The notes under the pieces were generated by a model. It was not told where the DNA came from and searched no databases. It was given only the letters and a program-made list of their open reading frames with translations. A stretch of DNA of 64,000 bases from an uncultured Bacteroidales bacterium (lineage in GTDB: Bacteria; Bacteroidota; Bacteroidia; Bacteroidales; F082), in the NCBI GenBank assembly GCA_937896895.1, contig CALBNV010000101.1, forward strand, positions 3,630-67,629, read 5' to 3'. Position 1 is the first letter of the stretch; each line of letters starts with the position of its first letter. A program made the position numbers and the translations under genes. Positions 26,909 to 34,572 of this stretch are shown here, piece by piece.

Positions 26909-27973
26909 ATGATAAAAGTTACTCTGACAAATGAGATGATGAACCGAATACTTGCGATTGAGGAATGCAGGGGGCAGGCTGGTTCTTGCAAAATGCCGTT
27001 GTCGCTGACGAATAAGTTGCGGAAGAGTTCGAAAAAGAAGAGTTCGTATGCATCGACGCAGATTGAGGGTAACCCTCTGACAGAGGAGCAGGCAGGCAGT
27101 GCGATAGAGGCCAAGAACCGTCATTTCCTGAAGCCGGAGCAGGAGGTTCGGAACTATTTCGCTGCGTTGGAGTTGTCGGAAAACTTCTTGAAAGAACACA
27201 AGCCATTCTCCTTGGAATTGATTCTTGCTTTGCAGAAGCAGGTGGTTTTTGGTGAAAGCAGTGAGAAAACCGGCATTCGCGGCCCGATGCCGCCCGGCGT
27301 TTTGTTTGCTGTTTATGATGATTTGACGCATCAGCCGGAATATATCCCGCCGATGTGCGATGATGTTTTGCCGTTGCTGAATGAACTGATAAATTATGTG
27401 AATAACTCTGATGATCATCCGTTGATAAAAGCGGCTGTGGTTCATTATCAGATGGTTACAATTCATCCGTTTGAGGACGGGAACGGTCGCACGGCACGCA
27501 TTATTTCCGATTATGTGCTTGATTATTACGGCTATGGCTTCAATCAGATTGGCTCGCTGGAGGAGTATTTCGCTTACGATGTGGATGAGTATTATTCGTC
27601 GTTGCAGATGAATCTTCCGCCGTTGTATTATGATGGGAGAAACAACCCGCCGCACCCTGAAATCTGGGTGAATTATTTTTTGAGGATGGTCGAGCTTCAC
27701 GCGAAAAAGGTTGTAGAACTGACGAAAGCGAGTCTGAAGGAGCAGTCGGCGGCGGCGATGACGTTTCTGAACGCCAAGGAAAAAGACTTCTTGAAGTATC
27801 TGAAGAAACACCATGTAACGAGCTTCACCCCGGCGGAAATGGCCGAAAAACTGAATGTCACCAATCGCACCGTGATAAACTGGAGCGTCAGCCTTGCAAA
27901 AAACGGCTTCCTGATGCCGAACCTTGTCAGACAGCGGGTGAGGTCATATACGGTGACAGGGTTCGGCGAATGA
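26909..27973 (+). CDS. Fic-domain protein with inhibitory helix and C-terminal winged helix
   Basis: A 354-residue Fic protein (start at the ATG at 26909; an upstream GTG lies in the repeat array). The inhibitory motif STQIEGN (residues 49-55) precedes the Fic core, whose active-site loop HPFEDGNGRTAR (186-197) is intact. The C-terminal part (about 285-345, FTPAEMAEKLNVTNRTVINWSVSL) looks like a winged-helix DNA-binding domain. Fic proteins transfer AMP or other phosphates to target hydroxyls. The wHTH domain and flanking repeats suggest autoregulation. It lies alone, with no partner gene. Confidence 0.9.
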   Translation: MIKVTLTNEMMNRILAIEECRGQAGSCKMPLSLTNKLRKSSKKKSSYASTQIEGNPLTEEQAGSAIEAKNRHFLKPEQEVRNYFAALELSENFLKEHKPFSLELILALQKQVVFGESSEKTGIRGPMPPGVLFAVYDDLTHQPEYIPPMCDDVLPLLNELINYVNNSDDHPLIKAAVVHYQMVTIHPFEDGNGRTARIISDYVLDYYGYGFNQIGSLEEYFAYDVDEYYSSLQMNLPPLYYDGRNNPPHPEIWVNYFLRMVELHAKKVVELTKASLKEQSAAAMTFLNAKEKDFLKYLKKHHVTSFTPAEMAEKLNVTNRTVINWSVSLAKNGFLMPNLVRQRVRSYTVTGFGE

Positions 27974-28052
27974 CATGTTTGTCCGCCGGAAATTTTTCGT
28001 GATTAAACTGATTATTTGTCGGAAATCTGCTGCCTTGTATCAAAAAAAATCA

Positions 28053-28060
28053 TAATTTTG
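28053..28060 (+). promoter_or_regulatory. Candidate -7 box of the structured RNA
   Basis: TAATTTTG followed by CC fits TAnnTTTG and lies about 75 bases before the first stem of the RNA element. No clear -33 element at the normal spacing. Confidence 0.4.
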
Positions 28061-28135
28061 CCGAAAATTTTAACAACAATATTATGTAGAATAAACGACA
28101 TATTGACATATAAATAGCGGTTCGAAGCTATTCTT

Positions 28136-28289
28136 GATACCCAAATTTCCACATTGTCCTGAAAAGGACACACTAATCGAGAATAAGTTTGCGAAACGCC
28201 GTGTTTGTTACGGCGTGGATGGACTTGTTGGATTAGTGCGGGCGTGGAAACCCGGGGTATCAGGCAAGATTTACTTCCACGCCTTTTTT
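28136..28289 (+). ncRNA. Structured RNA with mutually exclusive closing stem and terminator
   Basis: Visible pairings: a closing stem of GATACCC (28136-28142) with GGGTATC (28255-28261) and TTTCCAC (28146-28152) with GTGGAAA (28244-28250); a 6-bp hairpin with GAAA loop (28155-28170); an 8-bp stem CACTAATC (28171-28178) with GATTAGTG (28231-28238); and inside it a 7-bp hairpin (28196-28202/28210-28216). The bases GGCGTGGAA (28241-28249) can instead pair with TTCCACGCC (28275-28283) and are then followed by six T. So the closing stem and a terminator compete. It is 16 bases before an HTH gene. It could be a riboswitch or attenuator, or an sRNA with its own terminator. I do not recognise the family. 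Confidence 0.65.
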
Positions 28290-28305
28290 ATGTCGTGTCG
28301 TGAAA

Positions 28306-28656
28306 ATGGCAGGCAAAGTGAAGAACAGCGGCGGTATGCATATCGGGCATCTTGTTAAATCGGTCTTCGACGCGAGCGGGATGACCGTGTCGGAGTTCGC
28401 GCGGCGGATAAACTGCGAGCGCACCAACGTATATAAGATTTTCGACCGTCGCACAATAGACGTCGAGCTGCTCGTGAAGATTTCCGAAATCCTGAACCAC
28501 AATTTCCTCGCCGATGTCATTGAACACCACGGTCTTGATTCAAAGTCCATCACCAAATTAAGTCTGAATATCACTTTTGACGACCTTACGGAAGAGAACG
28601 TCGCGATCTTGTCGAAAGCCGTCGAATCGTTAAAAAACTCACTGAAAAATCAGTGA
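28306..28656 (+). CDS. Small Cro/C1-type HTH regulator
   Basis: A 116-residue protein (ATG at 28306; GTG at 28300 is also possible). The HTH is seen in GHLVKSVFDASGMTVSEFARRINCERTNVYKIFDRRTIDVELLVKI compacted as residues about 15-60. The C-terminal half is a short acidic and coiled segment. It lies right after the terminator arm of the structured RNA, and ahead of the cysteine-rich operon on the same strand. It may control either; no target site is proved. Confidence 0.75.
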   Translation: MAGKVKNSGGMHIGHLVKSVFDASGMTVSEFARRINCERTNVYKIFDRRTIDVELLVKISEILNHNFLADVIEHHGLDSKSITKLSLNITFDDLTEENVAILSKAVESLKNSLKNQ

Positions 28657-28720
28657 ATAATCGTCACGTTTCTGTGAATTGTATTCACGGCTGAAATACA
28701 GGTTGGTTTTGGTGATGTTG

Positions 28721-28728
28721 TAAATTTG
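28721..28728 (+). promoter_or_regulatory. Candidate -7 box of the CXXX-repeat operon
   Basis: TAAATTTG followed by CGG fits TAnnTTTG and is 84 bases before the first precursor ATG. The 155-base gap between the HTH gene and the first precursor holds nothing else I can name. Confidence 0.45.
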
Positions 28729-28811
28729 CGGCTGGAAAAATAATGTGCATTTTTAAAAAATTAACATTCAAAACCGATGGACTCAATGGGATATAATTGA
28801 GTGAAAACGAA

Positions 28812-29489
28812 ATGAAAGAAGAAAACAAAAAGGAAGAAATTCAATCAAGGAGAGAGTTCTTTAAGCATACTGCGCAAACAGCCTTGCCGGTTTTGATAGG
28901 AATAGCGGTTGGTCCTCTCATGGCTGCTTGCCACAAAGATGACACGATTAGTTCATGCAATGGTGAATGTACAGATTATTGCTCAAGTGATTGTTCAGCA
29001 ACGTGTTCTGGAACATCAAAATCAAGCGGATGCTCAAGCTGCAGTTCGACATGCAAGGGAGGGTGTTCCTCGTCATGCGGCAGTGGATGTAGCAGTGACT
29101 GCACTTCATCGTGTGGCAGCGGGTGTAGCAGTGGGTGTTCTTCGTCGTGTGGCAGTGGGTGTAGCAGTGGCTGCACTTCGTCATGCGGCAGTGGGTGTAG
29201 CAGTGGCTGCACTTCGTCATGCGGTAGCGGGTGTTACAGCGGCTGCACTTCATCGTGCGGTAGAGGTTGCAGTGATGAATGTAGTGGTGATTGTGGCATA
29301 GGCTGTAGCGGATTGTGTAGTGGCGGATGCAGGGCAACCTGTGGTGGAAGTTGCAATGAGAAATGTGTAAGTTGTACGTTTAGTTGTGAATTTATTGCTT
29401 CGGGAGCCTGTTCTGGTTGTACGTCCAATTGCTCTAGTATGTGCAGTACAACGTGTAAATACGTCTGTTATCACTCATCTATGGGATAG
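28812..29489 (+). CDS. CXXX-repeat precursor 1 (twin-arginine leader, possible lipoprotein)
   Basis: A 225-residue precursor (start ATG 28812; a TTG five codons upstream is also in frame). The leader has SRREFFK, an exact match to the twin-arginine motif S-R-R-x-F-[F/L]-K, then a hydrophobic stretch and L-M-A-A-C, a possible lipobox. The rest has about 43 Cys, mostly exactly four residues apart, with Gly/Ser/Thr between them (CGSG, CSSG, CTSS), including a run of about 28 Cys without a break in spacing. Part of it is a 12-residue tandem repeat. It is the first of four such genes before a radical SAM enzyme, so it is a likely substrate. Confidence 0.85.
   Translation: MKEENKKEEIQSRREFFKHTAQTALPVLIGIAVGPLMAACHKDDTISSCNGECTDYCSSDCSATCSGTSKSSGCSSCSSTCKGGCSSSCGSGCSSDCTSSCGSGCSSGCSSSCGSGCSSGCTSSCGSGCSSGCTSSCGSGCYSGCTSSCGRGCSDECSGDCGIGCSGLCSGGCRATCGGSCNEKCVSCTFSCEFIASGACSGCTSNCSSMCSTTCKYVCYHSSMG
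29069..29270 (+). repeat. 36-bp tandem repeat inside precursor 1
   Basis: Units of 36 bases, encoding a 12-residue block with the pattern C-GSG-C-SSG-C-TSS, repeat about five times with a few silent and conservative changes. A copy-number-variable coding minisatellite is expected from such an array. Confidence 0.8.
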
Positions 29490-29551
29490 TGGTGCATTTT
29501 TGGCTTTGCTTTGTGATAATGATAATATAAACATTTTTAAATCTTATAAAT

Positions 29552-29851
29552 ATGGAAAACAATAATTTAAAAAGCAGAAGAGAATTCTTCAAGGAAGCCG
29601 CAAGAAAGGCTTTACCGATTATCGGTGCAGTAGCTTTACTTGGCAACCCTGTGATTGCTAGAGCAGTAGAAAGCGAAAATCTTGGTTGCAATGGATATTG
29701 CAGCCAACATTGTAGTGCTGGATGTGCTAGTACTTGTAGTGGAAATTGTTCTGGAACTTGTGATAAAACATGCTCAGGTGGATGCAAGGGTTCATGTGGC
29801 AGTGTCTGTTCTAGACAATGTAGTGCTGGTTGCGCCCACAACCTAAGATGA
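29552..29851 (+). CDS. CXXX-repeat precursor 2
   Basis: A 99-residue precursor with the leader SRREFFKEAARKALPIIG and a hydrophobic stretch ending V-I-A-R-A, an AxA-like cleavage site. The core has 13 Cys, every one four residues from the next, ending SAGCAHNLR. It is the shortest and cleanest of the four and has no lipobox, so a mature secreted peptide of about 60 residues is likely. The gap to precursor 3 holds a strong hairpin (29861-29882). Confidence 0.83.
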   Translation: MENNNLKSRREFFKEAARKALPIIGAVALLGNPVIARAVESENLGCNGYCSQHCSAGCASTCSGNCSGTCDKTCSGGCKGSCGSVCSRQCSAGCAHNLR

Positions 29852-29860
29852 TTCTACTAT

Positions 29861-29882
29861 GGTGTGGCCAAACGGCCACACC
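29861..29882 (+). terminator. Hairpin between precursors 2 and 3
   Basis: A perfect 9-bp inverted repeat, GGTGTGGCC/GGCCACACC, with loop AAAC, is followed by a short C-T-T-T-T-C run. The T-run is weak, so it may be a partial terminator or an mRNA-stabilising or processing element that raises precursor levels over the enzymes. Confidence 0.6.
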
Positions 29883-29901
29883 CTTTTCAAACTTCTAATG
29901 T

Positions 29902-30615
29902 ATGAAAAACAAAGACCTAAAGACAAGAAGAGAATTCTTCAAACAAGCAGCAGAGAAAGTGTTGCCTATTTTAGGGACGATTCTTTTAGCAGAGTTGCCA
30001 GTTTCTATTGAGGCTGAACCTGTTGAATCAAATTATTGCACATACGGAACATGCTTTGGTGAATGTGTTACCAATTGTCTTCATGGATGCAACACTCTCT
30101 GCTCTGGTGTGTGTAGAGACTCCTGTTCAGGAGGCTGTCAAGAATCATGCATGTACACATGTTCGGGAGCATGTGGAAACGGCTGTGGAAACGGTTGTCA
30201 GTCTTCATGTTCGGGAAATTGTAGCGGTTCTTGTTCTGGATCATCGGTTCAATCATGTAAAGACTGTGCTAGTTCATGTTCATCTACCTGCAAAGGCGGT
30301 TGCAGTTCAGATTGTACGACAGGATGTAAAGGTACTTGTAAATCATCATGTACGGGAAGTTGTGATTCAGGGTGCAAGGAAGGTTGTTATAAAGGATGCA
30401 AGGGTACTTGCGACAGTGGCTGCTCTGGATCTTGCTATACAGGTTGTAAAGAAACATGTGAAAATGGTTGTAAAGGGACTTGCCAAAGTAGTTGTTCGGG
30501 GTCTTGTTCAGGAAATTGTTACACAGGTTGTTTCGCTTCTTGTGGAGGTACATGTACTGGATCTTGCCTTTATGGTTGTGGTTGGGGGTGTTCCAACTAT
30601 TTTCCGATGTGGTAG
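29902..30615 (+). CDS. CXXX-repeat precursor 3
   Basis: A 237-residue precursor with leader TRREFFKQAAEKVLPILG and a hydrophobic region ending S-I-E-A-E. About 46 Cys follow, nearly all at four-residue spacing, in two blocks split by a short SGSSVQSCKDC segment. The residues between Cys are more varied than in precursor 1 (KGT, YTG, KSS, QSS), so the array is old rather than recently duplicated. Basic residues are common. It ends in GWGCSNYFPMW, an aromatic tail without Cys. Confidence 0.83.
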   Translation: MKNKDLKTRREFFKQAAEKVLPILGTILLAELPVSIEAEPVESNYCTYGTCFGECVTNCLHGCNTLCSGVCRDSCSGGCQESCMYTCSGACGNGCGNGCQSSCSGNCSGSCSGSSVQSCKDCASSCSSTCKGGCSSDCTTGCKGTCKSSCTGSCDSGCKEGCYKGCKGTCDSGCSGSCYTGCKETCENGCKGTCQSSCSGSCSGNCYTGCFASCGGTCTGSCLYGCGWGCSNYFPMW

Positions 30616-30665
30616 GATATAGATACCGTCGTGTTTATTTAGTTTCAATGAAATAGTATTATTCG

Positions 30666-31133
30666 ATGGAAAACAACAATTTACGCTCTAGAAGAGAATT
30701 CTTCAAAATCACTGCCCAAAAAGCGTTGCCTATAATTGGACTGCTTTCAATTGCCAAGACTCCGTTATTCGGACAAATCATATACGATGAAACTTTAAAT
30801 TGTAATGGCAGTTGTTATCAAACTTGTGCTGGTAGTGCAAGGGGAATGTGCGACACTTGTAGCCATCTATGTTTAGGTGGATGCCAAAGCACCTCCAAAG
30901 GAAAAGTGCAAGACAGTACAGAAATCAATAATGATACTATCAAAAATACAACTGGATGTAATGACAATTGCAAAACTGAATGCAGAGTAAATTGCAGTAG
31001 TTATTGTGTTCAAACGTGTAAAGGAAACTGTTATAATCAATGTGGGGGCACGTGTAGAGGAACTTGCAGAGAAACATGTACTGGAACCTGCATGCACGAT
31101 TGTCACGGAACATGTGCTCGCGTTAATGGATAA
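30666..31133 (+). CDS. CXXX-repeat precursor 4
   Basis: A 155-residue precursor with leader SRREFFKITAQKALPIIG. It has 21 Cys: a short irregular N-terminal group, a Cys-free polar linker of about 24 residues, then 14 Cys at strict four-residue spacing to the C-terminus (GTCARVNG). The linker makes it the most divergent of the four. The radical SAM gene starts 24 bases after its stop. Confidence 0.8.
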   Translation: MENNNLRSRREFFKITAQKALPIIGLLSIAKTPLFGQIIYDETLNCNGSCYQTCAGSARGMCDTCSHLCLGGCQSTSKGKVQDSTEINNDTIKNTTGCNDNCKTECRVNCSSYCVQTCKGNCYNQCGGTCRGTCRETCTGTCMHDCHGTCARVNG

Positions 31134-31157
31134 TTTTGAATAATTGAAAATGACTAT

Positions 31158-32375
31158 ATGACTAAAATCAAAGATACCAACGAACCTTGGCAATCCGGAA
31201 TGGCGAAAAACATCACTTTTATCGTCACAAAGGACTGCCAGTTGGCCTGCAAATATTGCTACCTTGTGGGCAAGAACGTGAAGGAACGGATGCCCTGGGA
31301 GGTGGCCAAGACCTTCATCGACTATGTACTCGACCATGAGACAGACCCCGATTTCGCTTACGAGTCGGTGGTGTGGGACTTTATCGGCGGCGAGCCGTTC
31401 CTTGAGATAGAGCTTATCGACAAGATTTGCGACTACATCAAGGTCGAGCTGTACCGTCGTAATCACCATTGGTTCAATAGCTACCGCTTCTCGTTCTCCA
31501 CCAACGGCATTAACTACCATGAGAAGGCCGTCCAAGATTTCATCAAGAAAAACCGCGACCACCTTTCCATCGGCATCACCATCGATGGGACGGAGAAAAA
31601 GCATGACTTAAACCGTGTTTATAAAATTACCGAAAAAGGTTCTTATAAAGATGTGGTGAAGAATATTCCGCTTTGGCTGGAACAGTTCCCGAATGCTGGC
31701 ACGAAAGTCACAATCAGCAGCGCCGATATTCCATACATCAAAGAAAGTGTGTTGCATCTGTATTCACTCGGCATTCACGAAGTGAACATTAACGTGGTGT
31801 TCGAGGACGTGTGGCAGGAAGGCGATGACCTCAAGTTTGAAGAACAACTGATGCAGTTGGCCGACGCCATCATCGACGGCGGCTATTACCAGGACTACGC
31901 CTGTTCGTTCTTCTCGGAAAACATCGGCAAGCCTATTGACCCGCAAGACAACCAAAATTGGTGTGGTGCCGGCAAGATGCTCAGCGTGGATGCGGCAGGA
32001 AACCTCTATCCTTGCACTCGTTTCGCGCAGTATTCGCTCCGCGATAAGGAAACATGGATTATAGGCAATGTCAAAGACGGCATCGACAAGAACAAGTTGC
32101 GTCCTTTCCTCACCCTCGACCGCACGACACAAAGTCCGGAAGAGTGTATCAAATGCGAGGTGGCGAGCGGCTGCGCATGGTGTCAGGGCGAGAACTTCGA
32201 TGCGGCTGAAACACATACTGTTTTCCAACGCGCCACTGCCATCTGCAAGATGCACAAGGCAAGAGTCCGCGCCAATAACTATTATTGGAACAAGCTCTAC
32301 CGCAAGCTTGAACTCGAAGACCTGCGTGAGCAATACGAAGCTAACAAACGTGAAGTAAAACCCGAAATCTGCTAA
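31158..32375 (+). CDS. Radical SAM/SPASM peptide maturase (CXXX-repeat target type)
   Basis: A 405-residue enzyme with the AdoMet cluster motif C27-x3-C31-x2-C34 (DCQLACKYCY), a GGEPF SAM-binding segment near residue 77, and a C-terminal SPASM domain (NWCGAGKMLSVDAAGNLYPC ... CIKCEVASGCAWCQG ... CKMHK). SPASM enzymes install thioether or C-C links in ribosomal peptides. From memory it fits the family named radical SAM peptide maturase, CXXX-repeat target. It lies directly after four CXXX precursors and 3 bases before its partner gene. The chemistry here is not known. Confidence 0.88.
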   Translation: MTKIKDTNEPWQSGMAKNITFIVTKDCQLACKYCYLVGKNVKERMPWEVAKTFIDYVLDHETDPDFAYESVVWDFIGGEPFLEIELIDKICDYIKVELYRRNHHWFNSYRFSFSTNGINYHEKAVQDFIKKNRDHLSIGITIDGTEKKHDLNRVYKITEKGSYKDVVKNIPLWLEQFPNAGTKVTISSADIPYIKESVLHLYSLGIHEVNINVVFEDVWQEGDDLKFEEQLMQLADAIIDGGYYQDYACSFFSENIGKPIDPQDNQNWCGAGKMLSVDAAGNLYPCTRFAQYSLRDKETWIIGNVKDGIDKNKLRPFLTLDRTTQSPEECIKCEVASGCAWCQGENFDAAETHTVFQRATAICKMHKARVRANNYYWNKLYRKLELEDLREQYEANKREVKPEIC

Positions 32376-32378
32376 GCC

Positions 32379-33401
32379 ATGCTGCAATACCTTGTTATAT
32401 TATTAGACGACACCAGCGCGGCCTATTGCCACGCCGACAACCCACTGAAAGAACGCAACCTGATGCCCATCGAGACCTTGAAGAAGGGAATTCTCTTCGG
32501 CATGAAGCAAAACCTGATGATCCAGTATGTCTTTCCAGACTACGGGACGCGGGACTGCGGGACACGGGACTATGAACTCCCGAAAGAATATGCTGAAGTT
32601 ATAGAGAGCATCGACAACGTGAAGATCTATCCTACTGGATGCAAGCCTGTTACGGGCATTGAGGACGGCAATGAAACGGATGTGGAAGTGGCCAACGAAG
32701 TCCCCGAAAAAGTGGAAGCCAAGAACTTGCTGCTTCGTCTTCCGTTCGGCGAAATGCAGAAACAGAAGGACGAAATCGCGAAACTCTTTGCCTCGGGCGT
32801 GAGAATCAACCTCTGCATCACGGACGTGGAGCAATTCACTGACGGACAAATTGAGGCCTACAAACAATTGCTTGAAGAATGGAATGGCGTTTTGCTTGGC
32901 CTCTATAAGCAAGGCCTTTCGCCCCAATTCAATCTCCTGACGGACAGGATGATGCTGAAGGAAATGCACAACTGCGAGGCGGGTGTGAGCAACATCACGC
33001 TTGCCCCGAACGGGAAGTTCTACCTCTGCCCGGCGTTCTACTACGACGAGCGGATGCAGGTGTTCAACCAACTGAACCACCACCAGACATCGTCTGACAA
33101 TTCGGTCGGCGACCTGGAACGCGGCTTGGACATCCCCAACCCGCAACTCCTGCGCCTCGACAACGCGCCCTTGTGCCGCAACTGCGACGCCTACCAATGC
33201 CGCCGTTGCCTCTGGCTCAACCGCAAACTGACTTGGGACATCAACACGCCCTCGCACCAGCAATGCGTGATGGCGCACATCGAGCGCAACGCAAGCCGAA
33301 GCCTGCTGAACGACATCCGCAAGGTCGGCGAGTTCATGCCCGAAATCGACATCAAGGAAATCAACTACTTGGACCCGTTTGAGGTCAGGAAGGAGTTTTA
33401 A
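32379..33401 (+). CDS. CXXX-repeat peptide maturase partner (SPASM-like, no AdoMet motif)
   Basis: A 340-residue protein starting LQYLVILLDDTSAAYCHADNP, a start I associate with the family called CXXX repeat peptide maturase. It lacks the C-x3-C-x2-C AdoMet motif but keeps a SPASM-like C-terminal region (CEAGVSNITLAPNGKFYLCP ... CRNCDAYQCRRCLWLN ... CVMAHIERNASRSLL). It likely acts with the radical SAM protein, as a substrate-binding or electron-transfer half. It follows that gene by 3 bases. Confidence 0.8.
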   Translation: MLQYLVILLDDTSAAYCHADNPLKERNLMPIETLKKGILFGMKQNLMIQYVFPDYGTRDCGTRDYELPKEYAEVIESIDNVKIYPTGCKPVTGIEDGNETDVEVANEVPEKVEAKNLLLRLPFGEMQKQKDEIAKLFASGVRINLCITDVEQFTDGQIEAYKQLLEEWNGVLLGLYKQGLSPQFNLLTDRMMLKEMHNCEAGVSNITLAPNGKFYLCPAFYYDERMQVFNQLNHHQTSSDNSVGDLERGLDIPNPQLLRLDNAPLCRNCDAYQCRRCLWLNRKLTWDINTPSHQQCVMAHIERNASRSLLNDIRKVGEFMPEIDIKEINYLDPFEVRKEF

Positions 33402-33866
33402 ATGAGAAGATGCCTTTTTTTACTGTCTTTCTTATTATGCAACTCTTTTTTGATTGGTCAGAATCATTTTTTCCAAATGAAATGCATATGGGCTGAATGC
33501 CAAGATAATGACACCTCATATTGTCTAAAAAGACAAATAGGTCAAATCATCAATGTCAGTATTTCAGAAAATTCGAAAACTGTTATTATAGGAGGTAAAA
33601 TTTTTAATAAAGACGGAGAACTATCATATTCATCAAGATATAACGAAATTGATTTTTGGTTGTATTATACTGATTGCCATTTCAACGAAGATTTTTCCAA
33701 ATTACAATGGAGAATGCACGATGAGAGAATGAAACAATTCAATGGCAAGTGGAAGAATGAAGTGAAATACTATACGTCAGATTTAGATTCTCCAGTTTTT
33801 TCTTCAAAAGAAGAATTTGAACTTGAATGGAAAAACAAAATGAAAACAAATAAATGGTATGAGTAG
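33402..33866 (+). CDS. Unknown exported protein in the CXXX operon (I)
   Basis: A 154-residue protein with a Sec signal peptide (MRRCLFLLSFLLCNSFLIGQ). Mature part has no domain I recognise; it is rich in Lys, Glu and aromatic residues, with four Cys in the first half. Start codon directly follows the stop of the maturase partner, so it is translated from the same mRNA. Much more AT-rich than the enzymes, like the precursors. It could be a periplasmic partner of the exported peptides, or a passenger. Confidence 0.7.
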   Translation: MRRCLFLLSFLLCNSFLIGQNHFFQMKCIWAECQDNDTSYCLKRQIGQIINVSISENSKTVIIGGKIFNKDGELSYSSRYNEIDFWLYYTDCHFNEDFSKLQWRMHDERMKQFNGKWKNEVKYYTSDLDSPVFSSKEEFELEWKNKMKTNKWYE

Positions 33867-34563
33867 AAAGACAATAATATTCTCTATCATTATGTGGGTT
33901 TGTTGCTACAAATGTAACTGCCAGTCCACTAATCCAACGGATTTGTTTCAAGTAATTACCATTATTGATAATTGTTGTGTTCCTGAACTTATTGACCACT
34001 ATGGATTCAAAGGTTCAGGAACCGTGTCCGAAAGTTATGTAAGAGATTATACTAGTGGATATTGGTTTGATGTATCATTTGAAAATGGAAAAATAAAACA
34101 CTATAGTAAAAAATCCAGAACACCAAGCAACGGGTATTATGACTATAAAGATGATACACAATCTCGTTCATTCAATTATTCAGACAGTTATGTCGTCAAT
34201 GGGACATTCGACACAATTCCAATAGGAAAAGATAATCATTATGCGTTTAAGACCATTTTTTATTATAGTGATACTTCTGCATATAAACTAATTGGAAACA
34301 ATGATACTGTTTTCTACTGGTTTTCAGAAGAGCACATTCAAGTCAAATATCCTTGGAATGAAGATGTTAGAAATACAGAAATGTGGCTGAAAGATGGTTT
34401 GCCAATTTCTGTAAAATCTAATAGATATAAAAACGAAAAGCATTACCGTTACACAGAGTTTGACCGAAATGGTAATTGGATAAAAAGAGAACAAATCAAC
34501 GATGAAGGTGATGTAATTTCTGTCAAAACAAGAGATATTAACTACAACTTACACAATAATTAG
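33859..34563 (+). CDS. Unknown exported protein in the CXXX operon (II)
   Basis: A 234-residue protein that overlaps the previous gene by 8 bases. The N-terminus is a signal-like hydrophobic segment with several Cys (IIMWVCCYKCNCQS), so it may be a lipoprotein or a Cys-rich Sec signal. The body has antiparallel-strand-like patterns with many Tyr (DYTSGYWFDVSFENGKIKHY) and no recognised domain. AT-rich. Position in the middle of the maturation genes suggests a role in the exported product, but this is unproven. Confidence 0.68.
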   Translation: MSRKTIIFSIIMWVCCYKCNCQSTNPTDLFQVITIIDNCCVPELIDHYGFKGSGTVSESYVRDYTSGYWFDVSFENGKIKHYSKKSRTPSNGYYDYKDDTQSRSFNYSDSYVVNGTFDTIPIGKDNHYAFKTIFYYSDTSAYKLIGNNDTVFYWFSEEHIQVKYPWNEDVRNTEMWLKDGLPISVKSNRYKNEKHYRYTEFDRNGNWIKREQINDEGDVISVKTRDINYNLHNN

Positions 34564-34572
34564 AAATTTATT

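Noticed and set aside
26840..27814. A 324-codon minus-strand frame across the Fic gene
   Set aside because: Antisense to a gene with a perfect Fic motif; the translation is Ile/Arg/Gln-rich and has no domain.
28134..28358. A 74-codon frame across the structured RNA
   Set aside because: It runs through paired stems and a terminator, and its translation resembles nothing; RNA structure explains the conservation better.
29069..29270. Possible CRISPR array
   Set aside because: The units are contiguous with no spacers, are in a coding frame and encode the CXXX repeat.
28909..29301. A second long open frame (130 codons) overlapping precursor 1
   Set aside because: It follows from the 36-bp repeat, which keeps all frames open; its Val/Ala/His-rich translation has no start signal or conserved features, while the Cys frame has a Tat leader.
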